In this document: piece by piece, positions 5,680-12,828 of the stretch
Layout of the letters: each line of letters opens with the position of its first letter
Position numbering within the stretch: position 1 is the first letter of the stretch
Assembly (NCBI GenBank): GCA_002479245.1
Contig: DLMG01000287.1
Span: forward strand, 1 to 12,971
Length of the DNA: 12,971 nt
Source of the DNA: Verrucomicrobia subdivision 3 bacterium UBA7542
Lineage (GTDB): Bacteria; Verrucomicrobiota; Verrucomicrobiia; Limisphaerales; UBA11358
Reading direction: 5' to 3'
Program-made: the position numbers and the translations under genes
Notes under the pieces: model-generated
Told to the model about the DNA's origin: nothing
Databases searched by the model: none
The model's input: the letters and a program-made list of their open reading frames with translations, nothing else

Positions 5680-6091
5680 GGATTTCGTTTCCTTGGTATT
5701 TCGCTTGTGTTAATGGTTCAGATAAAATTTCAAGCCCGCCGGTGACGGATAAACTCATCCCATCTGGAAATTCGCGGGAATGAATTGCAGAGGTCGTTTT
5801 CGTCGGGCAATTTTCCGATTTACAACATGGTTTCGTTTAAAGAGTGGATAATATCATAACACTGGCGGAACAGGGTTTCGAGAACTATTAACGCCCGTGA
5901 TGCAAGTATTGGCTGCCCTGAATGATAAAATTAGAAGACCGCGCGGTTCGCAAAAAGCGCAGGCGGGCACCGCGCGAGACGGCTGACGAACCAAAACGTA
6001 TTCGGAGTGAAGCGCTCCGCCGCTTCCCTGAAATCAGGGCACTGACGAAGCCGTGCCCGACAAGTCACGTTCCACCGGAATGACGACCAAC
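5680..6091. other. Gene-free upstream region of the fibre operon
   Basis: This stretch of about 410 bases holds the candidate minus-strand promoter at 5853-5881 and an implied 5' leader of about 165 bases. It also has a small perfect hairpin CCCTGA-AA-TCAGGG at 6026-6039. The only open frame of note is an arginine-rich 53-codon frame on the plus strand (5922-6083), which lacks a ribosome site and which I do not call a gene. Confidence 0.5.
5853..5881 (-). promoter_or_regulatory. Candidate sigma-70-type promoter for the operon 5679-974
   Basis: On the minus strand, TCGAAA (5876-5881), a 17-base spacer and TATGAT (5853-5858) match the -35 and -10 consensus at four and five of six positions. 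The start of transcription would be near 5846. It is a pattern match only. Confidence 0.35.
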
Positions 6092-6120
6092 AAAAAAGCC
6101 GCGGAGAAATTCCGCGGCTT
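6092..6120 (-). terminator. Rho-independent terminator (minus strand)
   Basis: A ten-pair stem (6096-6105 with 6111-6120, core GCCGCGGA) with loop GAAAT is followed on the minus strand by a T run. It stands 14 bases after the stop codon of the gene remnant ending at 6135, so it was most likely that gene's terminator. Today it could still stop read-through from the gene at 6718-10266. Confidence 0.75.
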
Positions 6121-6134
6121 GGTGGGAGAATTCG

Positions 6135-6185
6135 CTACTGCGGCACGGCGCGGTAAAATTGCTGCGAGTTCGTCGGCGAACTGTC
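6135..6185 (-). pseudogene. C-terminal stub of a lost secreted protein (ends QQFYRAVPQ)
   Basis: The minus strand reads DSSPTNSQQFYRAVPQ and a TAG stop, immediately followed by a terminator. An ending in FYR plus a hydrophobic residue is typical of the exported proteins of this genome type (compare RFYRVKIGP at 6718 and RFYRVF at 12420). Upstream of about 6185 the frame no longer resembles such a protein and the sequence becomes the PIN fragment on the other strand. The stub is short, so the assignment rests on the motif and the terminator together. Confidence 0.45.
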
Positions 6186-6577
6186 GGCTACGCATTGGTC
6201 TTGCCGCCCACGGCGGTTCACGAATTGCACGTCATTTTCACTCACGGCGACAGCAAAGCGGAACGGGAACTGGCGCGGACGGCACTGACCCAGTTGAAGC
6301 AACGGGGCATCCGTCCCTTTGACTGGATTCCGCGGCGGAAGCCATTTGCGAGCCATTCGTTCGCGGCCTGCTCCGGCAACGTCTGATTCCTGAAGACGAA
6401 TTTAACGACGGCCTGATTCTGGCCGAAACTTCGCTGGCGGAAATTCCCCTGCTGGTGACTTCCGACAAGCACCTGTTGAACATTGACGAAGAAGCCTTGC
6501 TGCTGGTCTTCAACGAAGCCGATCTATCGCCGGTGCATCCGGTTCACCCGAGGCGTTTGCTGCGGGTTTTGCGTTAG
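6183..6577 (+). pseudogene. PIN-domain protein (VapC-like toxin family), truncated and frameshifted
   Basis: PIN proteins are small metal-dependent RNases, usually toxins of VapBC pairs. The first part, from 6183, reads VGYALVLPPTAVHELHVIF and continues to RPFDWI. Around 6327-6335 the frame shifts by one base, and the second part continues AAEAICEPFVRGLLRQRLIP, then EFNDGLILAETSLAEIPLL, VTSDKHLLNIDEEAL and PVHPRRLLRVLR to TAG at 6575-6577. The acidic residues of the later PIN motifs are visible (the D of FNDG and of TSDK), but the N-terminal strand with the first catalytic Asp, and any start codon, are missing. Inserting one base near 6329 would restore a continuous reading of about 130 residues. 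It lies between two remnants of secreted-protein genes. No antitoxin is recognisable upstream. Family call fairly sure; inactivity very likely. Confidence 0.7.
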
Positions 6578-6620
6578 CCGGCCGGCGTGGCAAAACTGCT
6601 GCGCAACCGGAACAAAACCA

Positions 6621-6716
6621 TTTGGCCAGACGAAAGAACAGATTTCCCGCCGGCGGCGGGATGGTGACGCTCTTGTTCGTCCCATCATCAGAGATGGAAT
6701 AGCTGCTGTTCGACCC
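6621..6716 (-). pseudogene. Detached C-terminal module (ends GNLFFRLAK)
   Basis: The minus strand encodes 32 residues, GSNSSYSISDDGTNKSVTI and then PPPAGNLFFRLAK. This matches the ends of the proteins at 974-2026 (GTNSVTISPPTGNLFFRLTK) and 2191-2943 (GTNSITVNPPTGNLFFRLAK). It has no start codon. The expected stop codon is TGG, so the frame runs on into antisense of the PIN fragment. It begins two bases after the TAG of the gene at 6718-10266, in another frame. It is a relic of a further gene or of a recombined 3' end. Confidence 0.7.
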
Positions 6717-6717
6717 A

Positions 6718-9700
6718 CTACGGGCCGATTTTCACCCGGTAAAACCGTTGCGGGTCAGGACCGATGGAATCCAAGGCCGTCGCCGTAGAATTGGTTGCGA
6801 TGATGACACTGCCCAAATTGTTCCAGCTCGTTTGATTTAAATTAGTCTTGAACTGTAATTGGTAAGTTTGCCCCGCCAGTGCGCTCCAGGTGAGCGTGAT
6901 TGTCCCGCCGGCTTTGGTCACTGATTGGAACACCGGTCGTGGCGGGGACACCAGGCTGAGCCGGAAAATGGCACCGTCGCCATGCGCACCGCCAGCGGAT
7001 GTCGTGCCATAGAAATTGCCATCCGTGCCCTGCACCAGTGCGGAATTGGGATAGGCGCCATTACTGCCGCCGGTAAAGGAATACACCGTAGTCAGCGTGC
7101 CACCGGAAGTGATCTTGAACACCGTGCCAAAGGTATCGCCCGATTGGTCCTTGTACGCGCCGCCGTATTCGGTCGTGCCATAGAAATTGCCGTCGGTGCC
7201 CTGCACCAGTCCGGCAGCAGGATTAGCGCCATCGCCACCGCCAGTGAATGAGTAAAGGGTGCTCAACGTGCCATTGGTCATGATCTTGAATACCGTGCCG
7301 GAGTCGTTGGTGCCGCCGTATTCTGCCGTGCCATAGAAATTGCCGTCGGCGCCCTGCACCAGTCCGGCAGCAGGATTAGCGCCATCGCCACCGCCAGTGA
7401 ATGAGTAGAGGGTGTTCAACGTGCCGTTGGTCGTCATCTTAAACACGGTGCCATAACCGTCGTACAACAAGCCATGCGTGCCGCCATATTCTGTCGTGCC
7501 ATAGAAGTTGCCATCCGTGCCTTGCACCAGCCCGCCCCCGGGACCAATGCCATCGCTGCCACTGAACGAGATCAAGGAGGTGAATGAGCCATTGGCAGTT
7601 ATTTTGAAGACCGTGCCATCATCCAGGTAGTAGTCCACACCGCCATAGGATGTCGTGCCATAGAAATTGCCATCGGCACCCTGCACCAGTCCGGCATCAG
7701 GATTAGCGCCATCACTGCCGCTGAACGAGTACAGAGAAGTGAACGTGCCATTGGTCATGATTTTGAACACCGAGCCAAAGGTATCGCCCGATCGGTCCTC
7801 GTACACGCCACCATATTCTGTCGTGCCATAGAAATAGCCATTGGCGCCCTGCACCAAGCCGGCGGCAGGAATAGCGCCATCGATACCGCTGAACGAATAC
7901 AGGGTGGTGAGTGTGCCAGGAGGCGTCATCTTGAACACCGTGCCCAGGCCTTCGCTGTATTGATTCGTGTACGCACCGCCGTATTCTGTTGTGCCATAGA
8001 AATTGCCGTCGCTGCCCTGGACCAGCCCGTTTGGGCTGCTGCCATCACCACCGCTGAACGTGTACAGGGTGGTGAGCGGCGAGTTCGTTGAGGGAACAAT
8101 CGTGAGCGCCAGGGGCTGATCGTAGATGCCGCCCAGACTGTCCGTGACTTCCACGGTGAAATCGAACGTGTCACTGGCGGCGAGCGTGCCCGAAAGCAGG
8201 CCGTTGGCGGCCAAGGTCAGGTTGGGAGGCAAACTGGCGGAACCGGACGCGAGCGACCAACTGTAAGGCGATGCGCCGCCAAAGGGCACGCCGGCGGCAG
8301 CCTGCAACTGCTGGCTGTAAGCGGAACCGTTTGTACCGTCGGGCAAAGTGGTCGTAGTGATCTGCACGGCGTTGCTGAAGGCGATAGAAAACTGGCCGTT
8401 GGTGGTCAAACTGCCGCTGTCCGTGACCTGCACAGTGAAAGTGTAGGTGCCGCTGGCGTCATTGATGCCATAAATCTCGCCGTTGCTGCCGAGGGTCAAA
8501 CCGGACGGCAAGGAACCGCCGATCAGGGTCCAGTTGTAGGCGCCAATATTGCAACTGGAAGCCTGCAAGGTCTGGTCGTAATACACACCGATTTCGCCGG
8601 CGGGCAAGGACGCGGTGACGATGGAAATGCCGCCGCAGGGTTGGACGATGAAATTCGCCGTGCCATTGCTATTATTATTGGTGACATTCTGGCTGTCGGG
8701 GCACTGATAATTGCCGCTGCCGAGAATATTGTCCAGGCTGTCGTCGCCGCCGTTGCAATTGAGGCTGATGTTCCAGTTGCCGTTGGCCACGTTCATTGAA
8801 TAATTGCCATTGGCGTCGGTGTCCACATATTGAGAGAAATTCACGCTATTGATGGTGGCATTGGCGTTCACGCCGACGCCCACGATGTTGGTGCCGTTGG
8901 CCTTTACGTTGCCGGTGATGTAATTGGCGGCGAGCAGGGCGGTGAAGTTCGCCAGCACCGCCTGCCCGGAGTTGATGTTCGTGCCGCCGTTTGAATCAAG
9001 GTCCGGCTGCGAAAAAATGTAATTGGCGGGGCTTTTGTCACTGCTGATTTGAATCTGCCACGGGTCGTCGTTCAAGCCGCCCACGATGCCAAGGAAGTAG
9101 TTCCCGTTCGTATCTGTGTAACCGTCCGGTCCATACAGGTTGCTGCCGGTGTCGTAGGCTTCCACGTCAATTCCCGCCATCGGATACCCCAGGTTGTCCG
9201 TGACGCTGCCATAAAACAGCGCCGTGGCCCTGGGGACGGCCAGGGTCACCCCCGTTGCTCCTGCACTGACATTGGTGCCATTGTTCAATCCAACATAACC
9301 ATGAACAATCAGAGACGAGTCTTGCACCTGGAGCGTCCATGTGCCGGCGGTGACCGGCACGTTGAAATTACCGTTGGTATCAGTAAAAGTGATCGCCAGC
9401 AGTCCGTCGGAGGACATCGCCGGAATCATCACCCCGGGCAATCCGATGCTGGAATTATTGGCATCAACCACACTGCCGGAGATGCTGGTCGTGGCGTTGG
9501 TGAGCGTCAGATTGGTGGTAATGGTCTGGCTGGCAGCCAGCGTAAGCACCGGCGCCGTGGCCATATTGGCGGCATAATTGCCCTCGAAAGCCACCGGCAT
9601 ATATGTTCCCGTCGGCAACTGGACGGTGTAGCTGCCCGCATTGTTCGCCACCACGCCGGCCGATGGATTGCCTGACGGTCCTTTGTTTCCCGGACGCGGG

Positions 9701-10266
9701 GGAGGAAACATCAGGATAATGGCATTGGGCAGCGCGGTGCTGGTGCTGTTGCTGACCACATTGCCGGTGAGCGTTTGCGCGAAGGGAAAATTCGTGACCG
9801 CAAACTGGTTGGTAATCGGCGCAAAATGTCCGCCAGGACTGGAAAGCACATATAAATAGTTGCCGACGATGTTCTGCACAAAATCCCCATTTTGGAAATT
9901 CAACGTCGCGGTAATGGCGCCCGTCGTGGCATTCAAATCGCCGGGCACATTAAAATTGGTCACCCCGCCAATCACAAAGTTGGTCCCATCCTGCAACGTG
10001 AACTGCTGCACCAGCAAATCCCCGCCGTCAATGACGCCGTTGGTGTTGAGATCGAGAAATTTTTGGATGACCACCGTCTTGTTCGTCAACCCGCCGATTT
10101 GCAGAGTGATGGTTCCGTTGTAGGTGTTGCTGACGGCGGGAGGCGTGACGTTGAACGTGACGGCGGCCAGGAGGGTTTGACCCAGGAGCAATCCCATCGG
10201 CAGGGCGAACAGGCGCAAACCGGTTTTAATAAGCGAGATGATGAGTCCAACGTTTTTTATTTTCAT
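6718..10266 (-). CDS. Large exported protein: carboxypeptidase-regulatory-like modules, two putative Ig domains, seven GloVer repeats
   Basis: A 1182-residue protein. Residues 1-35 are a signal peptide (KNVGLIISLIKTGLRLF ... LLAA). Residues 72-83 (DLNTNGVIDGGD) look like an EF-hand or dockerin-type calcium loop. About 166-542 contain four carboxypeptidase-regulatory-like beta modules, each with a TDTNGNYF- or DTDANGNYS-type turn. About 546-726 are two putative Ig (He_PIG-like) domains with LPAG-x-x-G-x-x-Y and LPDGTNGSAYSQQL. Residues 732-1105 hold seven GloVer repeats (TLYSFSGxDGxxPxxGLVQG, then DGNFYGTTEYGG and GTVFKI). Residues 1111-1182 are a C-terminal module ending RFYRVKIGP. The ATG at 10266 has GGAG six bases upstream and starts the signal peptide; the frame extends 17 codons further without support. 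Function unknown; probably an extracellular or surface-bound propeller protein. It has its own promoter region, divergent from the gene at 10626. Confidence 0.88.
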   Translation of the reverse strand: MKIKNVGLIISLIKTGLRLFALPMGLLLGQTLLAAVTFNVTPPAVSNTYNGTITLQIGGLTNKTVVIQKFLDLNTNGVIDGGDLLVQQFTLQDGTNFVIGGVTNFNVPGDLNATTGAITATLNFQNGDFVQNIVGNYLYVLSSPGGHFAPITNQFAVTNFPFAQTLTGNVVSNSTSTALPNAIILMFPPPRPGNKGPSGNPSAGVVANNAGSYTVQLPTGTYMPVAFEGNYAANMATAPVLTLAASQTITTNLTLTNATTSISGSVVDANNSSIGLPGVMIPAMSSDGLLAITFTDTNGNFNVPVTAGTWTLQVQDSSLIVHGYVGLNNGTNVSAGATGVTLAVPRATALFYGSVTDNLGYPMAGIDVEAYDTGSNLYGPDGYTDTNGNYFLGIVGGLNDDPWQIQISSDKSPANYIFSQPDLDSNGGTNINSGQAVLANFTALLAANYITGNVKANGTNIVGVGVNANATINSVNFSQYVDTDANGNYSMNVANGNWNISLNCNGGDDSLDNILGSGNYQCPDSQNVTNNNSNGTANFIVQPCGGISIVTASLPAGEIGVYYDQTLQASSCNIGAYNWTLIGGSLPSGLTLGSNGEIYGINDASGTYTFTVQVTDSGSLTTNGQFSIAFSNAVQITTTTLPDGTNGSAYSQQLQAAAGVPFGGASPYSWSLASGSASLPPNLTLAANGLLSGTLAASDTFDFTVEVTDSLGGIYDQPLALTIVPSTNSPLTTLYTFSGGDGSSPNGLVQGSDGNFYGTTEYGGAYTNQYSEGLGTVFKMTPPGTLTTLYSFSGIDGAIPAAGLVQGANGYFYGTTEYGGVYEDRSGDTFGSVFKIMTNGTFTSLYSFSGSDGANPDAGLVQGADGNFYGTTSYGGVDYYLDDGTVFKITANGSFTSLISFSGSDGIGPGGGLVQGTDGNFYGTTEYGGTHGLLYDGYGTVFKMTTNGTLNTLYSFTGGGDGANPAAGLVQGADGNFYGTAEYGGTNDSGTVFKIMTNGTLSTLYSFTGGGDGANPAAGLVQGTDGNFYGTTEYGGAYKDQSGDTFGTVFKITSGGTLTTVYSFTGGSNGAYPNSALVQGTDGNFYGTTSAGGAHGDGAIFRLSLVSPPRPVFQSVTKAGGTITLTWSALAGQTYQLQFKTNLNQTSWNNLGSVIIATNSTATALDSIGPDPQRFYRVKIGP
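6952..8073 (-). repeat. Seven tandem GloVer repeats within the coding sequence
   Basis: Each unit of about 47-57 codons carries F(S/T)G, LVQG, GxFYGT and a final VFK or IFR. Several DNA stretches are nearly identical between units, such as CCATAGAAATTGCC (also in variant form), which occurs in most of them, and GCCATCGCCACCGCCAGTGA, found twice, in units 5 and 6. The count of seven fits one seven-bladed propeller, though this is inference. Confidence 0.85.
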
Positions 10267-10412
10267 AATTCTCTCCATGTTGAAGCTGCTGGAACAGTGG
10301 CGGGATTGAAGCGACAATTCTCCTTCGCCATGACCGGAGCGGCAAACCCACGGTTGGCTCGGTAAAAGTGCGACTGGTTTTCACCTGCATCCACATAAAA
10401 TGACCTGACTAC

Positions 10413-10441
10413 ATTAACCATCCGGGCGGAAACCCTGTCAA
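10413..10441 (-). promoter_or_regulatory. Candidate sigma-70-type promoter for the GloVer gene
   Basis: On the minus strand, TTGACA (10436-10441, perfect -35), a 17-base spacer and GTTAAT (10413-10418, four of six) give a plausible promoter with a 5' leader of about 140 bases before the ATG at 10266. The rest of 10267-10625 shows no other feature except the divergent promoter candidate at 10573-10600. Confidence 0.45.
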
Positions 10442-10572
10442 CGGAATATTACCAACAAGTAAAATCAATCAATCTGCCAATTCTCTTTGATAGTCGCTCC
10501 GCTCAGGTTTTCCAATATTACGATGAGATCTGCTGCCCCCGACTTCCCGATTTCGATGCTTCCTGATTTCCA

Positions 10573-10600
10573 TTGAATTCGCGTTCTTCCGTGGTATGTT
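10573..10600 (+). promoter_or_regulatory. Candidate promoter for the glucoamylase-family gene
   Basis: TTGAAT (10573-10578), a 16-base spacer and TATGTT (10595-10600) would start transcription near 10607, about 19 bases before the ATG at 10626. The short leader holds no Shine-Dalgarno sequence. Confidence 0.35.
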
Positions 10601-10625
10601 GAGTTCCATTGCCACCTGATCGCAT

Positions 10626-12443
10626 ATGAAACGAATTCTGATTTTTCAAATTCTCTTACTGGCGGCCACTTTTCACACTGCACTCGCCATTAACCCCCCA
10701 ACTGGATTGGTGATCATATCGGGGGATAAAAGCGTCATTTTGCACTGGGACCCGAATACTGAAACCAACCTGGCGGGATATAACGTGTATCGTTCGCTTT
10801 CCAGTAGCGGCTCGTTCGTCAAAAAGAATACCAGCGTGTTGACGTCGTTGGGCTTCTGTGATCTCACCGTCAGCGATGGGGTGACCTACTATTACCAGGT
10901 CACGGCGCTGACCACCGCCTCCCAGGAAAGCCTTCCTTCGGTCACGCTGTCCACAGTTCCCAATCCCTTTGCCAGCAACGACGCATTCCTGGATTACGTG
11001 CAGCAGGCCAATTTCGATTACTTCTGGTACGCGGCGAATCCAGCCAACGGTCTCGTCCCAGACCGGTCCGCGAGCGGCTCGGCCTGCAGCATCTCGGCGG
11101 TCGGATTTGGGCTCACCGCCATCGGTATTGGTGTTGACCATGGCTGGATCACGCGGACCCAGGCCGTGGCGCGGGTCCTGACGACCTTGAACACCTTCCT
11201 CAGTGGGCCTCAAGGCCCCGGCACCAGCGGCGTAATTGGGTATAATGGATGGTTCTATCATTTCCTGGATATGAACACCGCCTTGCGCGCATCAGGCTCG
11301 GAGCTGTCTTCCATTGACACGACCTTGTTGCTGTCGGGAATACTCTATGCCAAGCAGTATTTCAATGGCACCAACGCCAATGAAACCAGCATTCGGACGA
11401 TGGCGGATGCAATATTTAACGGGGTGAATTGGACGTGGATGGCGCAAGGGACCAGCGCGGTGGCGATGGGCTGGCAGCCCACGACGGGCTTCACGACATT
11501 CGGCAATTGGGTTGGCTACGACGAAGGGATGATTCTCTATTTGCTCGGCCTTGGCACCGCGACCAATCCCTTGCCCGCTTCAGCGTGGAATTATTGGACC
11601 AGCGGATATACCTGGGTCACCTATTACGGTGAGTCCTTCGTCCCGTTTCCTCCCTTGTTTGGGCACGAGTACTCCCACTGCTGGATCGATTTCCGCCATA
11701 TTGCGGACGCTTACATGACCAACCAGAACAGCACCTACTTCGAGAACTCACGGCGAGCGACCCTGGCCCAGCAGTCGTACTGCATCGCCAACCCGCTGGG
11801 CTGGGTGGGATATGGCACCAACGTTTGGGGATTGACCGCCTCTGATGATCCATCGGGCTACGAGGCGCACGGCGCCCCACCGGCCCTGAATGATGATGGC
11901 ACGATCGCCCCCACCGCCCCGGGCGGGGCCATGGCCTTCGCCCCCGACATCTCGTTGCCGACTTTGCAATACCTCTACAGCCACGGCCGGACGGCCCTTT
12001 GGACGCAGTATGGCTTCATTGACGCGTTTAACCAGAGTGTCTCGTGGTATGACACGGCTGAGATAGGAATCGATCAAGGACCCATCGTCATTATGATTGA
12101 GAACTATCGCACCCAGCGCCCTTGGCAGCTTTTCATGCAAAATGCGGAGATCCAACGCGGTTTGCAGCAGGCCGGCTTTGTCTCGCTGCCTTTTGTGGCG
12201 CTCACAGTGCAGTCTCTACCCGCTCAGAATACCCTCACCTTGACCTGGGCCGCCTCCGCTGGCATCACTTATCAGGTCGAATACTCGCCTGACCTAGTAA
12301 CCTGGTTCGCCTCGCCGTCCGGGGAAGTGACCGCCACAGGTTCCACCGCAAGCTGGACCGATAGCGGCCCTCCCGGCACCACAGCCCTGCCCTTTAGTGA
12401 TACTGAGAGATTCTACCGAGTTTTCAAATTCGGTTCCCCATAG
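10626..12443 (+). CDS. Secreted glucoamylase-family (PF10091-like) protein with Fn3 domain
   Basis: A 605-residue exported glycan-active protein. Residues 1-21 are a signal peptide ending TALA. Residues about 23-112 are a fibronectin type III domain (PPTGLVIISGDKSVILHW ... LAGYNVYRS). Residues about 115-515 form an (alpha/alpha)-barrel of the glucoamylase/GH144 type, which acts on beta-1,2-glucans in characterised members. Visible family blocks are GWFYHFLDMN (208-217), SSIDTTLLLSG (228-238), VGYDEGMILYLL (296-307), LFGHEYSHCWIDFR (344-357), WGLTASDDPSGYEAHG (401-416), DGTIAPTAPGG (424-434) and GIDQGPIVIMIENYRT (481-496). Residues about 525-605 are the C-terminal module ending RFYRVFKFGSP. 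The start is set by the signal peptide; no Shine-Dalgarno is seen. It is transcribed away from the other genes. The substrate is inferred, and other alpha- or beta-glucans are possible. Confidence 0.88.
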   Translation: MKRILIFQILLLAATFHTALAINPPTGLVIISGDKSVILHWDPNTETNLAGYNVYRSLSSSGSFVKKNTSVLTSLGFCDLTVSDGVTYYYQVTALTTASQESLPSVTLSTVPNPFASNDAFLDYVQQANFDYFWYAANPANGLVPDRSASGSACSISAVGFGLTAIGIGVDHGWITRTQAVARVLTTLNTFLSGPQGPGTSGVIGYNGWFYHFLDMNTALRASGSELSSIDTTLLLSGILYAKQYFNGTNANETSIRTMADAIFNGVNWTWMAQGTSAVAMGWQPTTGFTTFGNWVGYDEGMILYLLGLGTATNPLPASAWNYWTSGYTWVTYYGESFVPFPPLFGHEYSHCWIDFRHIADAYMTNQNSTYFENSRRATLAQQSYCIANPLGWVGYGTNVWGLTASDDPSGYEAHGAPPALNDDGTIAPTAPGGAMAFAPDISLPTLQYLYSHGRTALWTQYGFIDAFNQSVSWYDTAEIGIDQGPIVIMIENYRTQRPWQLFMQNAEIQRGLQQAGFVSLPFVALTVQSLPAQNTLTLTWAASAGITYQVEYSPDLVTWFASPSGEVTATGSTASWTDSGPPGTTALPFSDTERFYRVFKFGSP

Positions 12444-12555
12444 GCAGTGGCCGTTGAATGAATTGAACCACGGATGAGTTTGGCTGACGCCACGGTCTGC
12501 ACATTGCTGTGGATGCCTTGGGTTATGCAAGGGTGTAACTTGTGACCATGCCACC

Positions 12556-12621
12556 GGAACGCCGCATTTATGCGGCAGCCCCACACGCGATTTGCCGCCT
12601 GCCGGATGAATCCGGCGTTCC
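12556..12621. repeat. Palindromic element of two tandem hairpins (GGAACGCC ... GGCGTTCC)
   Basis: The arms at 12556-12578 and 12599-12621 are inverted copies with three mismatches. Each arm is also a hairpin: GCCGCAT-TT-ATGCGGC at 12561-12576 and GCCGGAT-GA-ATCCGGC at 12601-12616. Two of the differences between arms are a compensating pair that keeps each small hairpin intact. It lies 112 bases after the stop codon of the glucoamylase-family gene. Confidence 0.75.
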
Positions 12622-12828
12622 AAAGTCGGGGCAACCTCGTGTTTTGGTGGTGGTGCCCGAATGCGCCCCTCTGCAATTGGCCGTGAATCCGCGATTGAAG
12701 TGTCGCGTGTAAAATGAAAGTTTTCACCCTTTCCCGTCATCGCTTCGGGGAAAAATGGACCGCCGAGACTCGATGAACTGAGCACGGCCCCACCGCCATC
12801 GAAGGGTCTATTATCACGGATCATATTG
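12622..12828. other. Gene-free stretch after the glucoamylase-family gene
   Basis: Together with 12444-12555 this forms the non-repeat part of a region of more than 500 bases without a gene. The minus strand stays open here across repeat units, but the reading has no ribosome site, no domain and no signal peptide. No clear rho-independent terminator for the plus-strand gene was found; CCCG-x9-CGGGG near 12740-12757 is a weak hairpin only. Confidence 0.4.

Noticed and set aside
5922..6083. 53-codon arginine-rich frame on the plus strand upstream of the PIN fragment, a possible antitoxin
   Set aside because: It has no Shine-Dalgarno and no recognisable DNA-binding fold, and it ends 100 bases before the PIN fragment; it is not enough to call a gene.
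6952..8073. Regularly spaced DNA repeats resembling a CRISPR array
   Set aside because: The repeats are imperfect, codon-phased and encode GloVer units; spacers are also related to one another.
10267..10317. 17-codon upstream extension of the GloVer gene
   Set aside because: The ATG at 10266 has GGAG at the right spacing and starts the signal peptide; the extension has no ribosome site.
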